A DNA stretch of 64,000 nt from Bradyrhizobiaceae bacterium PARB1 (GTDB taxonomy: Bacteria > Pseudomonadota > Alphaproteobacteria > Rhizobiales > Xanthobacteraceae): NCBI GenBank assembly GCA_002256345.1, contig NKIY01000012.1:1-64000 (forward strand), written 5' to 3'. The position numbers and the translations under genes are program-made. A model generated the notes under the pieces. The model made no database searches. It was not told the origin of the DNA and was given only the letters and a program-made list of their open reading frames with translations. Shown here piece after piece: positions 1-10,514 of this stretch. The first letter of the stretch is position 1; each line of letters opens with the position of its first letter.

Positions 1-2
1 TG

Positions 3-3000
3 CATCTCGGCGGGCTCGATATCGGTACCACCGATACGATCGTCATCGACCGCGCGCTGACCGTGGCCGATGGCGGCCGGATCAACTTCAACGCGGCGGT
101 GGTCGATATCAAGGCCGATGTGACCGCGCGCGGCGGCTCGCTCACCGTGGACAATTACTTCAAGGGCGGTGGCGATCGCGGCGCGGCGCAGACATTGCTG
201 AAGAACGGCGCGTCGTCGATCAACCTGCATGACGGTGTGACGCTCGATCTGCGCGGGTTGTGGGTCAACGCACTGCTGAACAGGGACGACAGCAACAAGC
301 TGGCCTATCTGAATGGCGGCACGGTCAGCCTGAAATCGACCCATGACGTGACGCTGAAGACCGGCAGCGCGATCGACGTCTCGTCGGGCGGCGCCATCCT
401 CGCCAATGGCAAGACCAAAGGTGGCCGCGGTGGTGACGTCACCTTGATCGCTGATCAGGAGAACTCCCAGGTCCAGGCCAATGGTCTGCTGACCCTCGAC
501 GGCAACATCCGCGGCTACGGCATGAGCGGCGGCGGCACGCTCCAGATCGAATCCGGAACGGCGATTGGAATTGGTGGCAAGGTACTCGCCAATAACGGTA
601 CGCTCGGTGCCGGTGAGAAGGCGCCAGCCGATCTGGTGCTTTTGCAGGATTATGTAGTCAAGGCGGGAGAGGTGCTTCCGGCAAACTACTCTTATCAAGC
701 CACGGTCTTCCGGGGCGGGGATATCCTGAACTCGGCTACAACCATTCAAAACATCAGGTTGGCAGCCGACTGGACACCGCCTTATCCGTCCAGCCTCAGG
801 CGGTACCTGATTCAAACAAATACACTTGGAACAGTGGAGATTCTCCAGGCGAGCGAGATGTCCGTGCGGCCGGTAATCCCGGCAGGTACGGTGATCACCA
901 TGACGATTTCCAACACTAGCCAGTTGGCGGGTTATGTTTTGCCGGGAGACGTGTTCCCGAACGGCATTCCGTCCCGCGTTCCGTTTAACAGAACGGTGCA
1001 GGCTGGCGCGCTGGCGCCAAATGACGTCACGTTCGCCGCCGGAACATTGATCAATGCAGGCCTAACACTTGAACGCCCGGCTGCGATAAAACCTTTGTTG
1101 GAGATCAATTCGTCGCTCTTCCAGTCTGGCTTCTCCGGTTACGACATCAACAGCCGGCATGGGCTGGCTGTATCGGATGGCGCCAGGCTCGACGTGACGA
1201 TGCCTGTCTATCGCTTGACGGATACGGCCTTCAACACCGCAACCGGTGAAAAGGCCTCCCGCGCGCTCAGCGTCTGGACGCCACCGGAATGGACCGAAGA
1301 TGCGGCTAGCAACCGTTTGATCCAGCGCGGCGGCGCGAGCCTGACTCTGCGCTCTACGATCGGTGAGCCCGGGGTGATGTCGGCAACCGGCCCGATCGAC
1401 ATTCGCGCAGGCGCCACGATCCGTGTCGACGCCGCTCAATCGATTAACCTGCAAGGTACCAACTTCACGATCGACGGTACTCTGACCGCTTCGGGCGGCA
1501 TCATCAATTTGGCGGCGAGCGGTGCTGCTGGAAACAGAGCTGGCTTGATCTGGATCGGCGATCACGCAGTGCTCGATGCTGCGGCGCGCGCCGTCACGGC
1601 GACCAACAAGAGTGGTCAGATCTATGGCGTCGTTGGCAAGGGCGGTTCGATCCTGATCGGCGGTGCGATGGATTGGGAGGAGAAAGGCGTGTCCACCGCG
1701 CCGAATGCCTTCGTCGTGATCCGGCCCGGCGCATTGCTCGATGCGTCAGGTACAAGTGCGGTGCTCGATATTCCAGTGTTCGGCCCTGGAAAGAACAGCA
1801 CGCCACTCAACGTCGCCAGCAATGGTGGTACAATCGTCGTCAAGTCCAGTAACGGACTTTACCTTGATGGAATGCTGCGCGCGGCAGCCGGAGGTGAGAA
1901 CGCGGCCGGCGGTACGCTGGCGCTGGCGCTTGAGACACTGGCGTATCCGATCGAGCTGTCGCCAAGCGGCGACCCATTGCGCCATCGTGAGTTTGTCATC
2001 GCCAACGTTCAGGGCAGTAGTCCGGTCGCCGGTGCGGCGTCTATGGCTGCGGTGAAGGCTGGTCTTGTCACGGGCACTGCACGTCTCGGCGTCGATCGCA
2101 TCAAGGCTGGTGGCTTCGACAACCTTTCGCTGCTGGTCGATGGGCCGCTGTCCTTCGATGGCAACGTCACGCTTGCGATGAACCAGAGTCTGCGCCTCTA
2201 TGCCGGTACATTTGCGCTCGGTGAGAGCGCAGCGGTGAGCTCGCAAGTGTCGCTATCCGCACCCTATGTGCGGCTGGCCGGCACCACCCGCCTCGGCGCG
2301 GAGGGGGCCATCTTTCCCGCGGTGACTTGGAGGGACGATCCGTCGCAGCAGGAAAGCGACGGCGTATTCTCGGTCACCGCCGATCTGATCGATCTTCGCG
2401 ACCGCGTTGGCTTTGGCGCGCGCAAGGATATTAACACGAAGGCGTTGTTCTATACCGTCGATCGCCGCGGCTTCGGGCTGGTCGATCTCACCAGCCGTGG
2501 TGATATCCGCTTGCTCGCGGGCACGCCGGCGCGCGGCTTGTCAGGTGAGATCACCACCGAACTCGCGACGACTGGTGATATCACACTGACCGCCGCGCAA
2601 ATCTATCCGGCAACCGGGGTCGGCGCGCAGATCGTCGCCGGCTACACCAAAAGCGACACCGAAAGCGAGAATTTCCTTAGCGGTAGCGTGCTCACCATCC
2701 GGCGTTATGGCGATACTCTCCCCGAGGTTCCGTATTCGGCTTTCGGCTTGCTCTATCTCGGCGCAGAAACCGTCAACCAGGGCGGCGTGGTACGCGCGCC
2801 GTTCGGTGTGGTGCAGTTAGGTACCAATGTCACCGGGGGAGTGGCGCAGGCCGACGCGGTCAATCTTCTGCCGGGGAGCATTACCTCGGTGAGCGGTGCC
2901 GGCTTGGTGATGCCGTATGGCGGGACCGTCGATGGCCTTACCTATCGCTACAACGGGAGCACGATCGTACTCGACGGCGCCGGTGGTATGCGCGCCACCG

Positions 3001-6000
3001 CCCTGGGACGCGGCATCGGCTTCTCGACCACCCATCTAAACGCGGAGGCGGGGGCGGTTCTCGATCTGTCCGGCGGCGGCGAACTCATCGGCGCGGGCTT
3101 CGTGTCGGGCCGTGGTGGTTCGGTCGATATCCTGACCACGCCGCTCGTCAATTCCAATCCGGGCTATAGTTACAGCAGCAAAGGCAATGCGGTCTATGCG
3201 ATCGTCCCGGGCCGCGCCGGATCGTACGCACCGGTGGTGCAGGAGGCGGGCTTTGGCACGCCGCCGATCGGTCAGCAGATCACCATTCCCGGCGGCGTAC
3301 CCGGTCTGCCGGCCGGGACCTATATGCTGATGCCGTCGAGCTACGCGCTGCTGCCCGGCGCATTCCGGGTCGAATTGGGCGGCAATGTCAGTCCTGCGAT
3401 AACCGGCGCCATTACTGTCGGTAATGGCTCTTACATCACGAACGCCGCTCTCGGTGTCGCCAATACCGCGATCCGCGCCTCGCTGCCGAACCAGGTCATC
3501 GTCACCTCCGCCGATACCGTGCGGAAGCATTCGTCTTACAATGAGATGGACTACAACGCGTTCGTGCTGGCAGACGCCGCGCGTATCGGCGTGCCGCGCG
3601 CGATGATGACGGTCGATGCGAAGACGCTGGACATCCTGATGGCGAAACCAGCGGTTGCCGACGATCGGTCGCAACTGCGCTTCGATGGCGATCTGCGCAT
3701 GAGTCCGGCGCCCGGCAGCAAGGGCTTCGGCGGCACCGTCAACGTCCGGGGTCTCGCCGAAGTCCTGGCTTCTGGCCAGAGTGCGAATCCAGATCTTCAG
3801 TATGCATCGGTCTATGCCAACGAACTCAGCAAGCTGGACGCACCGCGCCTGGTGCTGAATGGCTCCGTCAGCGCGACGTACGGCACGTTGGGCCGCATCG
3901 TCACCATCGAGGGTGACGGCAATCTCGTTATACGCAGCGGCGCCAAAATTTCGGCGGCGGAGGTGATCCTCGCTGGCAAGGGCATGCCATGGCTCGGATA
4001 CTCAGGATACATCACGATTGAGGAAGGCGCGTCGATCAGCACGGTCGGCCGCGGCGCAGCCAGCTACGATTCGCGTGATGGATTTGTATTCGTCGGCGAT
4101 GGTGTTCTCGCGGTGTCGAACGGCTGGCTCAATCTACTGCAGACATCGACCCCCAGTTCGGATTCGAGCGTCAACATCACGGTCGGCGGCTGCGTTACCG
4201 AAAGCTGCAATCGCACCACGACACTGGTGTCCGAGGGGACGATCGCGGTTTCGACGTCCGCTGCATTCGCCATCGCCGACAACGTATCCTATGGCACGCG
4301 CAATCTCGTGCTCGGCCTGTCTGCGATCAATCTCGGCGAGAACGCCAGTCTCACAGCCGCTGCAGCGGCCGGCCGGCTGCCTGCCGGCCTGACGCTCAAT
4401 CAGGGTGTGCTGGCGCAACTGCTTGCGGGCAATACGGCAACGGGGGCGCCGGCGCTCGAAACCCTGGTGCTCAATGCCCGCGACGCGGTGAATATTTTCG
4501 GTAGTGTGGATCTCGATGCGTCGAAGGTCGGGCGGCTTGTGCTGGGAACGCCCGCGATCTACGGCTACGGACATGCCGGCGATACTTCCACGATCCGCGC
4601 GGGCGAGTTCATCTGGAAAGGTTCGGTAACTGCGCCGGGCGCGGCGATGGCCGATATCCTTGGTGACGGCATGCTGAACATAGTCGCGAACAGTGTTGTG
4701 TTCGGTGCCGCTCCCAACTTTCAGCCCAGCACCACCGTCGTCGACAACCGTCTCATGGTGGGCTTTACCCATGTCGGTATCACGGCTCGCGAGCGCATCA
4801 CTTCAAATGGTAGAAGCACGCTGGGCGTCTATCACACGCAGGGCGCCTATACCCCCGAGACCGGATATGAATACACGGGCGGCAATCTGACGTTCACGAC
4901 GCCGCTGTTCGCCGGCGAATCAGGATCGGTCAACACCATCACCGCGGGCGGCAATATTCTTGTTGCCGGAGCGAATGGCGCAGCAGCGCCGAAGGTCGAT
5001 GCGCTCGGTGCCCAGCTCAAGCTGGCGGGCGCCAGCATCACGGTCGATACAAATGTGGTGTTGCCGTCGGGCAAGCTCGTTCTCACCACAACCGGCGACA
5101 TCGCGCTGGGCAATAGCTCGCACCTTGACCTGTCGGGCCGCGCGGTCGCGATGTTCGACGTCACCAAATATAGCTGGGGCGGCGATCTCGTGCTGACCAG
5201 CAATGCGGGCAATATCACGCAGGCGACGGGATCGATCATCGACCTCAGCGCACAGTATAATCGCGGCGGCACGATGGAGGTGACGGCTCTTGGCGTCGAT
5301 GCGGGTTATGTCAATCTTGCCGGCACGTTCCAGGGCGGCACAACGGGCAGATACGACGCCGGTGGCACCATGGTGCCCTACGATGCGGCCGAACTGACGG
5401 TGCGCGCGCAGACGCTCGCCGACTTCGCGGGATTGAACACGCGCCTCAACACCGGCGCAGTGTTTGGTGCGCGCAAATTCCAGATCAAGCAGGGCGATCT
5501 GGTCGTCGGCAACGAGGTCAAGGCTCGTAACGTCGAGATCACGCTGGATGGCGGCGCTCTTAACGTCAACGGCACCATCGACGCCAGCGGCTACCAGGTC
5601 GGCTCGATTCGGCTTGCTGCGATGGGCGATCTGACGATCAACGGCATGCTCGATGCGCACGGCACCGGCATGCGCTTCGACAGCTACGGCAAGATCATCG
5701 ATGCGCCCAACCGGGCCATCATCGATCTGACGACCCGCCAGGGCACGCTGACCATCGGCAGTAATGCCGCGTTCGATCTGCGCGCCGGCACCAATGTTAC
5801 GATGGGCGGTGGCCGCGGCCAGAACGACGGTACTGCTCGCGGCACGCTAATGCTCAACGCACCGCGCCTCGGCGGCACCGGCGCTGTCGCAGCGGGAGCG
5901 CGGGGCGTGGATGGCGCCAACGACGTCGCCGTCAATGTTCAGGGCACGCCGCTCATCCAGGGTGCGAAGACCGTCGCGGTCAATGCCTTCCGCATTTATG

Positions 6001-9000
6001 ACGATGTGCCGCTTGCCGGCGCGCCGGATGTGACAGGACACAAGCCGCAGGAAATCACGCAAGATTATCTCAATGATATCGACGGCGACAGCAGCGCCTT
6101 CATCAATGCGGCGCTTGCCAACACATCCTTGAGCAACAGGCTGGCCAGGCTCGGCAACTATCATCTGCGCCCCGGCGTCGAGATCGTCAGCAAGATCAGC
6201 GCCGACAATCCGAACGGCGATCTCACCATCGCGGGCGATCTCGATCTGTCGGGCTATCGCTACGGGCCGCAAGCGAACCCCGCGTTGCGCGGCTTCGGCG
6301 AACCCGGCGTGCTGACGATCCGTGCCGCCGGCAATCTCAATATCCGCGGTTCCATCAACGATGGCTTTGCGCCGCCGGCTGCCACGCCCGACGACAATGG
6401 CTGGGTGCTCACCAATGGCATTGTGCCATATGGCGGTGATCTCGTGCTTCCCACTGCAGTCACGCTTGAGGCCGAGACCGTCTTCAGAAAAGGCGTCACA
6501 CTCAATTACGATCTGCCGGCGGCGTTCAATCCGCTTGGATCAGATCCATTCAACAACAATGTGCCCGCCGGTACGGTGCTTCCGGTGCAAGCGATCTTGG
6601 CAAGCTCTCTCGATCTGCCTGCCGGTACTGTGGTTGGCGCGGCCATCTACAACGCCGATGGCAGCGTGGCCTATGCAGCCGGCACGGTCCTGTCTGCCGC
6701 GGTGACGCTGACCGCGGACATGCAACTGGGCGCCGGTACGGTATTGCGTACAGCCGCCAACATAGCGGCATTGATCTGGCCGAAGGGCGTGCCCTTGCCG
6801 TCAGATATGTCATCGACCGGAGCGATGACGCTTGCGGCCGGGTCGCTGATTCCGTCGATGACCGATGTGAAGCTTGCCGGTGGCCAATCGATTGATCTGC
6901 GCAGCTCGACGAATGGAAAACAGGGGCAAAACTGGGCGGTCGCGCCGATGTTAGGTGCTGGCGCGACGTCTTGGTCGATGAGTCTCGTTGCAGGCGCCGA
7001 TCTCGGATCGGCGGCCCGGCGCGCGCTCGACCCCGCCTCGAACAGCGCAATCAAGCTCGCCGATACCCATTATACGATGAGCCCCGATGGGGCATCGCTT
7101 GCGCCGTCCTTTAGCGTAATCCGCACAGGTGTCGGCGATCTCGATCTCGTTGCCGCAGGTGACATTCGGATGAATTCGCTCTACGGCATCTATACCGCTG
7201 GGACGGCAACAGCGGTCGATCCGGTCTACAACCGCGAGCGCGGGTTGCTGGCTGACGGTACGATCCTCGGCCCTAACGCTGTTGGTTATGACGACGCGCT
7301 TCTAACCTATCGGGCGTGGTATCCGGACCAGGGCGGCAACGTCCTGATCGCGGCTGGCGGCGACCTGGTTGGCGACATTTACGGCCAGTCACCGCGGCAG
7401 AGCCCGTCGAGCGTCATCGCCGGCAATTGGCTGTGGCGGCAGGGGACAGGCACCGCGACCGTCGATAATTCGATTCCGACGTCATGGTGGATCAATTTTG
7501 GAACCTATACGGCGAACGTATCGTCGGCCAATTCATCGGGCAGTCCTGATCTTGTCGGCTTCACAGGCATCGGTGCGCTGGGCGGCGGCAATGTCGCGAT
7601 CCGCGTCGGCGGGCAGGCTGGCACGATCACGCTTCGCGGCGAGCAAGGAATGTTAGGAGAGCACAGAAGCCAGGGACTGGTCGTTGCAGTTGGTAGCACC
7701 GGCCGTGTCGGCGCCGACGGATCGTTGGCGCTGACGGGCGGTGGCGACATCGACATGCGGATTGCGGGGGCACTCAACCCGAATCTGGCGCTCACCGACG
7801 GTACGGAAAAACACGCGCTGCCCGGCGCGCTGGTGAACCTCCGCGGCGCACTGCATGCGGCTGCGGCATCGATCGGGGGCATCAAGCTGATCTATGGTAT
7901 GGGTGAAACCTTCGATCCGCGCGGCATCGATCCGTTCACGGCGACATCCTCTGAGGCACGCTCCGGCATCACGGTGGTGCCCGGCGACTCCGCGGTCTAT
8001 CTGAATACGCTGGGCGATCTCGTGCTTGGCGGCGCCGGTGATCCCGGCCGCTCCCAGTCGCCGAACCGTTCTGCCTACTCCGTCGGCGGGATCAACTATA
8101 TCGGCGGTGGCGAGAGCTGGTTCACGCTCTGGACCGATCGCACCGCGATCAACCTGATCTCGGCAGGTGGCAATCTCACGCCGAGCACCTCAGCGGCTGA
8201 AAGCCCGTATCGAGAAAGCGACCACAATAGAGCTGACGGATCGTTCACCTATCCATCGATCTTGCGCGCCGCTGCGCTGGACGGCAGCATCTACTACGGC
8301 GTTAACGCGTTGCCGTTCATGCGAAACGACTCCACTTTCGTCCCGGCGTTCGTGACGCTCGCTCCATCAGCGCATGGCGTGCTGGAAATGTTGGCGGCAA
8401 GTTCGATCTATGGCGGGCAGTATTCGTTCAACATGTCCGGTTCAGGTGTGGCGTTGCCGACGCCCTTCAATCCGGCCTTCATGGGAGAGGTGGATCGCTC
8501 CTCGGGGCGCGTCAATTTGACGAACGCCTCGCCTAACGGAGTCGTTGAATCAAATGGCAATCCGGTGCCGCTCTCGCTGTTCGTGTTCGGTCCAAACACG
8601 TCAGTGGTTCCCATCGACCGCGCGCCTGATGCAGATCCCATCCGATTTTATGCGCGCGAGGGCGACGTTGTCGGGCTGCTCACGGGGGAGACCCTTACAT
8701 TCGGTGGCCGTCAAACGACATGGTACAATGCGGCAGGCCCGGTTATGGTGCGTGCGGGTCGCGATATCGTTGGGGCCGGCCTCGCGCCCGGTGTCACACA
8801 GACGAGTGCTTGGGGGGGCGCGACTTCGCGCGGCAATCTGATCGTGCACAGCAATCCGGACGACGTCTCGATCATTTCCGCCGGCCGCGACATCATCTAT
8901 GCCAATTTCGATATCGCCGGTCCCGGCACGCTCGAAGTGTCGGCGGCGCGCAATCTGTATCAAGCCGACAAGGGCGCGTTCACCAGTATCGGACCCATCG

Positions 9001-10514
9001 CCAATGGCGACAACCGACCTGGCGCGAGCATCACGATGCTCGCCGGCGTTGGTGCGGCAGGACCGGATTACGACGCGTTTGCGGCGCGCTATCTCGATCC
9101 GGCCAATCGGGCAGGTACAGGCCCGCTGGCGGATCAGCCGGGCAAGGCCGTGCAGACTGCAGACGCATTCACATCGCGCCGCGAGCTTTCGGGCTGGCTC
9201 AAGAACAAATTCGGCTATTCTGGCGACGATTCCGGTGCAATCGAATACTTCAACAAATCGCTTACACCCGAACAACGGTCGAGCTATCCGTCCAATACGC
9301 TTCTTTTCGTCTGGTTAAAGAGCCAAGGATATATCGGCGATAGAGGGGGGGGCGCTGTCTACTATCTGGAGAAGAACGCAAAGGACGGCCTGACGTTCAC
9401 CTATAGCGGCATGCTGTTCGCCTGGATGCAGGAGAACTACAACTACAGTGGTAACGAGACGGGTGCGTTGTCGTCATTCCGGGCATTGCCCGACCTCCAG
9501 CAGCGTGTCTTCCTGCGCCAGGTTTATTTCGCCGAACTCACCGCGGGCGGCCGGGAATACAACGACGCGAGTAGTTCTCGTCACGGCAGCTATCTTCGCG
9601 GCCGCGAGGCCATCGCAGTGCTGTTCCCGAACGATGCTTCCTATGGCGGTGATATCACGATGTTCGGTGGCTCCGGCGTTCGCACCCAGTCGGGCGGCGA
9701 CATCCAGATGTTCACGCCGGGCGGTCGCACCGTCATCGGCGTAGAAGGGCAGGTGCCGCCGGCCTCCGCAGGTCTGGTCACGCAAGGCAGCGGCGACATC
9801 CAGATCTACTCCAAAGGCAGCATCCTGCTCGGCCTGTCGCGCATCATGACGACCTTCGGCGGCGATATCATCGCGTGGTCCGCGGAAGGCGACATCAATG
9901 CCGGGCGCGGCTCCAAGACGACGGTGATCTATACGCCGCCGAAGCGTGTCTACGACAACTACGGCGGTGTGACTCTATCATCGCAGGTGCCGTCGTCCGG
10001 GGCCGGTATCGCGACCCTGAACCCGATCGCGGAAGTGCCTGCCGGCGACGTCGATCTGATTGCGCCACTCGGCACCATCGACGCCGGCGAGGCCGGCATC
10101 CGTGTCTCCGGCAACGTCAATCTGGCGGCGCTGCAGATCATCAACGCCGCTAACATCCAGGTGCAAGGCACATCGTCAGGCATTCCCGTCGTGCAGGCAC
10201 CGAGCATCAGCGCTGCATTGTCGACCTCGAACGCCGCAGCAGCGACGCAGCAGACTGCAACGCCGACCCAGGGCAGCGGCAACGCGCAACCCTCGGTGAT
10301 CATCGTCGAAGTGCTGGGTTATGGCGGCGGCGGTGGCGGCCGCGAGCCGGGTGACAACGAGCAGCGGGATCACGAGCAGACGCAGTTCAAGGAGGAAACG
10401 ACCGGCGCGGTGCATGTTCTTGGCAGCGGCCCCATCACCCAGGACCAACTTCAGAGCCTGACCGACGAAGAGAAGATGCGTCTCCTGTCGGGTGAGCGCC
10501 GCCGGCGGCTGTGA
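3..10514 (+). CDS. giant filamentous haemagglutinin family protein 1 (5' end outside window)
   Basis: The frame is open from the first bases and encodes 3,503 residues. The first codons align with residue ~789 of the giant protein starting at 14332, so about 2.4 kb (signal peptide and TPS domain) lies upstream; the GTG at 63 is internal. What is seen is a long glycine/aspartate/alanine-rich body of short repeating strands, as expected for a secreted beta-helix. A C-terminal DUF3739-like block (about 9660-10180) follows, then the motif PSVIIVEVLGYG and a charged tail ending in arginines. Features not shared by its paralogues are an insertion at about 620-1090 with PAGT-type repeats and three copies of a ~38-residue W-L-K repeat at about 9187-9520. 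It has one cysteine pair (4191-4208). Family knowledge suggests a surface or secreted adhesin; the ligand is unknown. Confidence 0.9.
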   Translation, partial: HLGGLDIGTTDTIVIDRALTVADGGRINFNAAVVDIKADVTARGGSLTVDNYFKGGGDRGAAQTLLKNGASSINLHDGVTLDLRGLWVNALLNRDDSNKLAYLNGGTVSLKSTHDVTLKTGSAIDVSSGGAILANGKTKGGRGGDVTLIADQENSQVQANGLLTLDGNIRGYGMSGGGTLQIESGTAIGIGGKVLANNGTLGAGEKAPADLVLLQDYVVKAGEVLPANYSYQATVFRGGDILNSATTIQNIRLAADWTPPYPSSLRRYLIQTNTLGTVEILQASEMSVRPVIPAGTVITMTISNTSQLAGYVLPGDVFPNGIPSRVPFNRTVQAGALAPNDVTFAAGTLINAGLTLERPAAIKPLLEINSSLFQSGFSGYDINSRHGLAVSDGARLDVTMPVYRLTDTAFNTATGEKASRALSVWTPPEWTEDAASNRLIQRGGASLTLRSTIGEPGVMSATGPIDIRAGATIRVDAAQSINLQGTNFTIDGTLTASGGIINLAASGAAGNRAGLIWIGDHAVLDAAARAVTATNKSGQIYGVVGKGGSILIGGAMDWEEKGVSTAPNAFVVIRPGALLDASGTSAVLDIPVFGPGKNSTPLNVASNGGTIVVKSSNGLYLDGMLRAAAGGENAAGGTLALALETLAYPIELSPSGDPLRHREFVIANVQGSSPVAGAASMAAVKAGLVTGTARLGVDRIKAGGFDNLSLLVDGPLSFDGNVTLAMNQSLRLYAGTFALGESAAVSSQVSLSAPYVRLAGTTRLGAEGAIFPAVTWRDDPSQQESDGVFSVTADLIDLRDRVGFGARKDINTKALFYTVDRRGFGLVDLTSRGDIRLLAGTPARGLSGEITTELATTGDITLTAAQIYPATGVGAQIVAGYTKSDTESENFLSGSVLTIRRYGDTLPEVPYSAFGLLYLGAETVNQGGVVRAPFGVVQLGTNVTGGVAQADAVNLLPGSITSVSGAGLVMPYGGTVDGLTYRYNGSTIVLDGAGGMRATALGRGIGFSTTHLNAEAGAVLDLSGGGELIGAGFVSGRGGSVDILTTPLVNSNPGYSYSSKGNAVYAIVPGRAGSYAPVVQEAGFGTPPIGQQITIPGGVPGLPAGTYMLMPSSYALLPGAFRVELGGNVSPAITGAITVGNGSYITNAALGVANTAIRASLPNQVIVTSADTVRKHSSYNEMDYNAFVLADAARIGVPRAMMTVDAKTLDILMAKPAVADDRSQLRFDGDLRMSPAPGSKGFGGTVNVRGLAEVLASGQSANPDLQYASVYANELSKLDAPRLVLNGSVSATYGTLGRIVTIEGDGNLVIRSGAKISAAEVILAGKGMPWLGYSGYITIEEGASISTVGRGAASYDSRDGFVFVGDGVLAVSNGWLNLLQTSTPSSDSSVNITVGGCVTESCNRTTTLVSEGTIAVSTSAAFAIADNVSYGTRNLVLGLSAINLGENASLTAAAAAGRLPAGLTLNQGVLAQLLAGNTATGAPALETLVLNARDAVNIFGSVDLDASKVGRLVLGTPAIYGYGHAGDTSTIRAGEFIWKGSVTAPGAAMADILGDGMLNIVANSVVFGAAPNFQPSTTVVDNRLMVGFTHVGITARERITSNGRSTLGVYHTQGAYTPETGYEYTGGNLTFTTPLFAGESGSVNTITAGGNILVAGANGAAAPKVDALGAQLKLAGASITVDTNVVLPSGKLVLTTTGDIALGNSSHLDLSGRAVAMFDVTKYSWGGDLVLTSNAGNITQATGSIIDLSAQYNRGGTMEVTALGVDAGYVNLAGTFQGGTTGRYDAGGTMVPYDAAELTVRAQTLADFAGLNTRLNTGAVFGARKFQIKQGDLVVGNEVKARNVEITLDGGALNVNGTIDASGYQVGSIRLAAMGDLTINGMLDAHGTGMRFDSYGKIIDAPNRAIIDLTTRQGTLTIGSNAAFDLRAGTNVTMGGGRGQNDGTARGTLMLNAPRLGGTGAVAAGARGVDGANDVAVNVQGTPLIQGAKTVAVNAFRIYDDVPLAGAPDVTGHKPQEITQDYLNDIDGDSSAFINAALANTSLSNRLARLGNYHLRPGVEIVSKISADNPNGDLTIAGDLDLSGYRYGPQANPALRGFGEPGVLTIRAAGNLNIRGSINDGFAPPAATPDDNGWVLTNGIVPYGGDLVLPTAVTLEAETVFRKGVTLNYDLPAAFNPLGSDPFNNNVPAGTVLPVQAILASSLDLPAGTVVGAAIYNADGSVAYAAGTVLSAAVTLTADMQLGAGTVLRTAANIAALIWPKGVPLPSDMSSTGAMTLAAGSLIPSMTDVKLAGGQSIDLRSSTNGKQGQNWAVAPMLGAGATSWSMSLVAGADLGSAARRALDPASNSAIKLADTHYTMSPDGASLAPSFSVIRTGVGDLDLVAAGDIRMNSLYGIYTAGTATAVDPVYNRERGLLADGTILGPNAVGYDDALLTYRAWYPDQGGNVLIAAGGDLVGDIYGQSPRQSPSSVIAGNWLWRQGTGTATVDNSIPTSWWINFGTYTANVSSANSSGSPDLVGFTGIGALGGGNVAIRVGGQAGTITLRGEQGMLGEHRSQGLVVAVGSTGRVGADGSLALTGGGDIDMRIAGALNPNLALTDGTEKHALPGALVNLRGALHAAAASIGGIKLIYGMGETFDPRGIDPFTATSSEARSGITVVPGDSAVYLNTLGDLVLGGAGDPGRSQSPNRSAYSVGGINYIGGGESWFTLWTDRTAINLISAGGNLTPSTSAAESPYRESDHNRADGSFTYPSILRAAALDGSIYYGVNALPFMRNDSTFVPAFVTLAPSAHGVLEMLAASSIYGGQYSFNMSGSGVALPTPFNPAFMGEVDRSSGRVNLTNASPNGVVESNGNPVPLSLFVFGPNTSVVPIDRAPDADPIRFYAREGDVVGLLTGETLTFGGRQTTWYNAAGPVMVRAGRDIVGAGLAPGVTQTSAWGGATSRGNLIVHSNPDDVSIISAGRDIIYANFDIAGPGTLEVSAARNLYQADKGAFTSIGPIANGDNRPGASITMLAGVGAAGPDYDAFAARYLDPANRAGTGPLADQPGKAVQTADAFTSRRELSGWLKNKFGYSGDDSGAIEYFNKSLTPEQRSSYPSNTLLFVWLKSQGYIGDRGGGAVYYLEKNAKDGLTFTYSGMLFAWMQENYNYSGNETGALSSFRALPDLQQRVFLRQVYFAELTAGGREYNDASSSRHGSYLRGREAIAVLFPNDASYGGDITMFGGSGVRTQSGGDIQMFTPGGRTVIGVEGQVPPASAGLVTQGSGDIQIYSKGSILLGLSRIMTTFGGDIIAWSAEGDINAGRGSKTTVIYTPPKRVYDNYGGVTLSSQVPSSGAGIATLNPIAEVPAGDVDLIAPLGTIDAGEAGIRVSGNVNLAALQIINAANIQVQGTSSGIPVVQAPSISAALSTSNAAAATQQTATPTQGSGNAQPSVIIVEVLGYGGGGGGREPGDNEQRDHEQTQFKEETTGAVHVLGSGPITQDQLQSLTDEEKMRLLSGERRRRL

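Noticed and set aside
36-70. GTG at 63 as the true start of giant 1
   Set aside because: The frame is open to the window edge and aligns with the interior of giant 2 well before this codon.
6481-6900. PAGT repeats as a CRISPR-like or DNA-level repeat array
   Set aside because: The repetition is at the protein level with diverged codons; no constant repeats with unique spacers.
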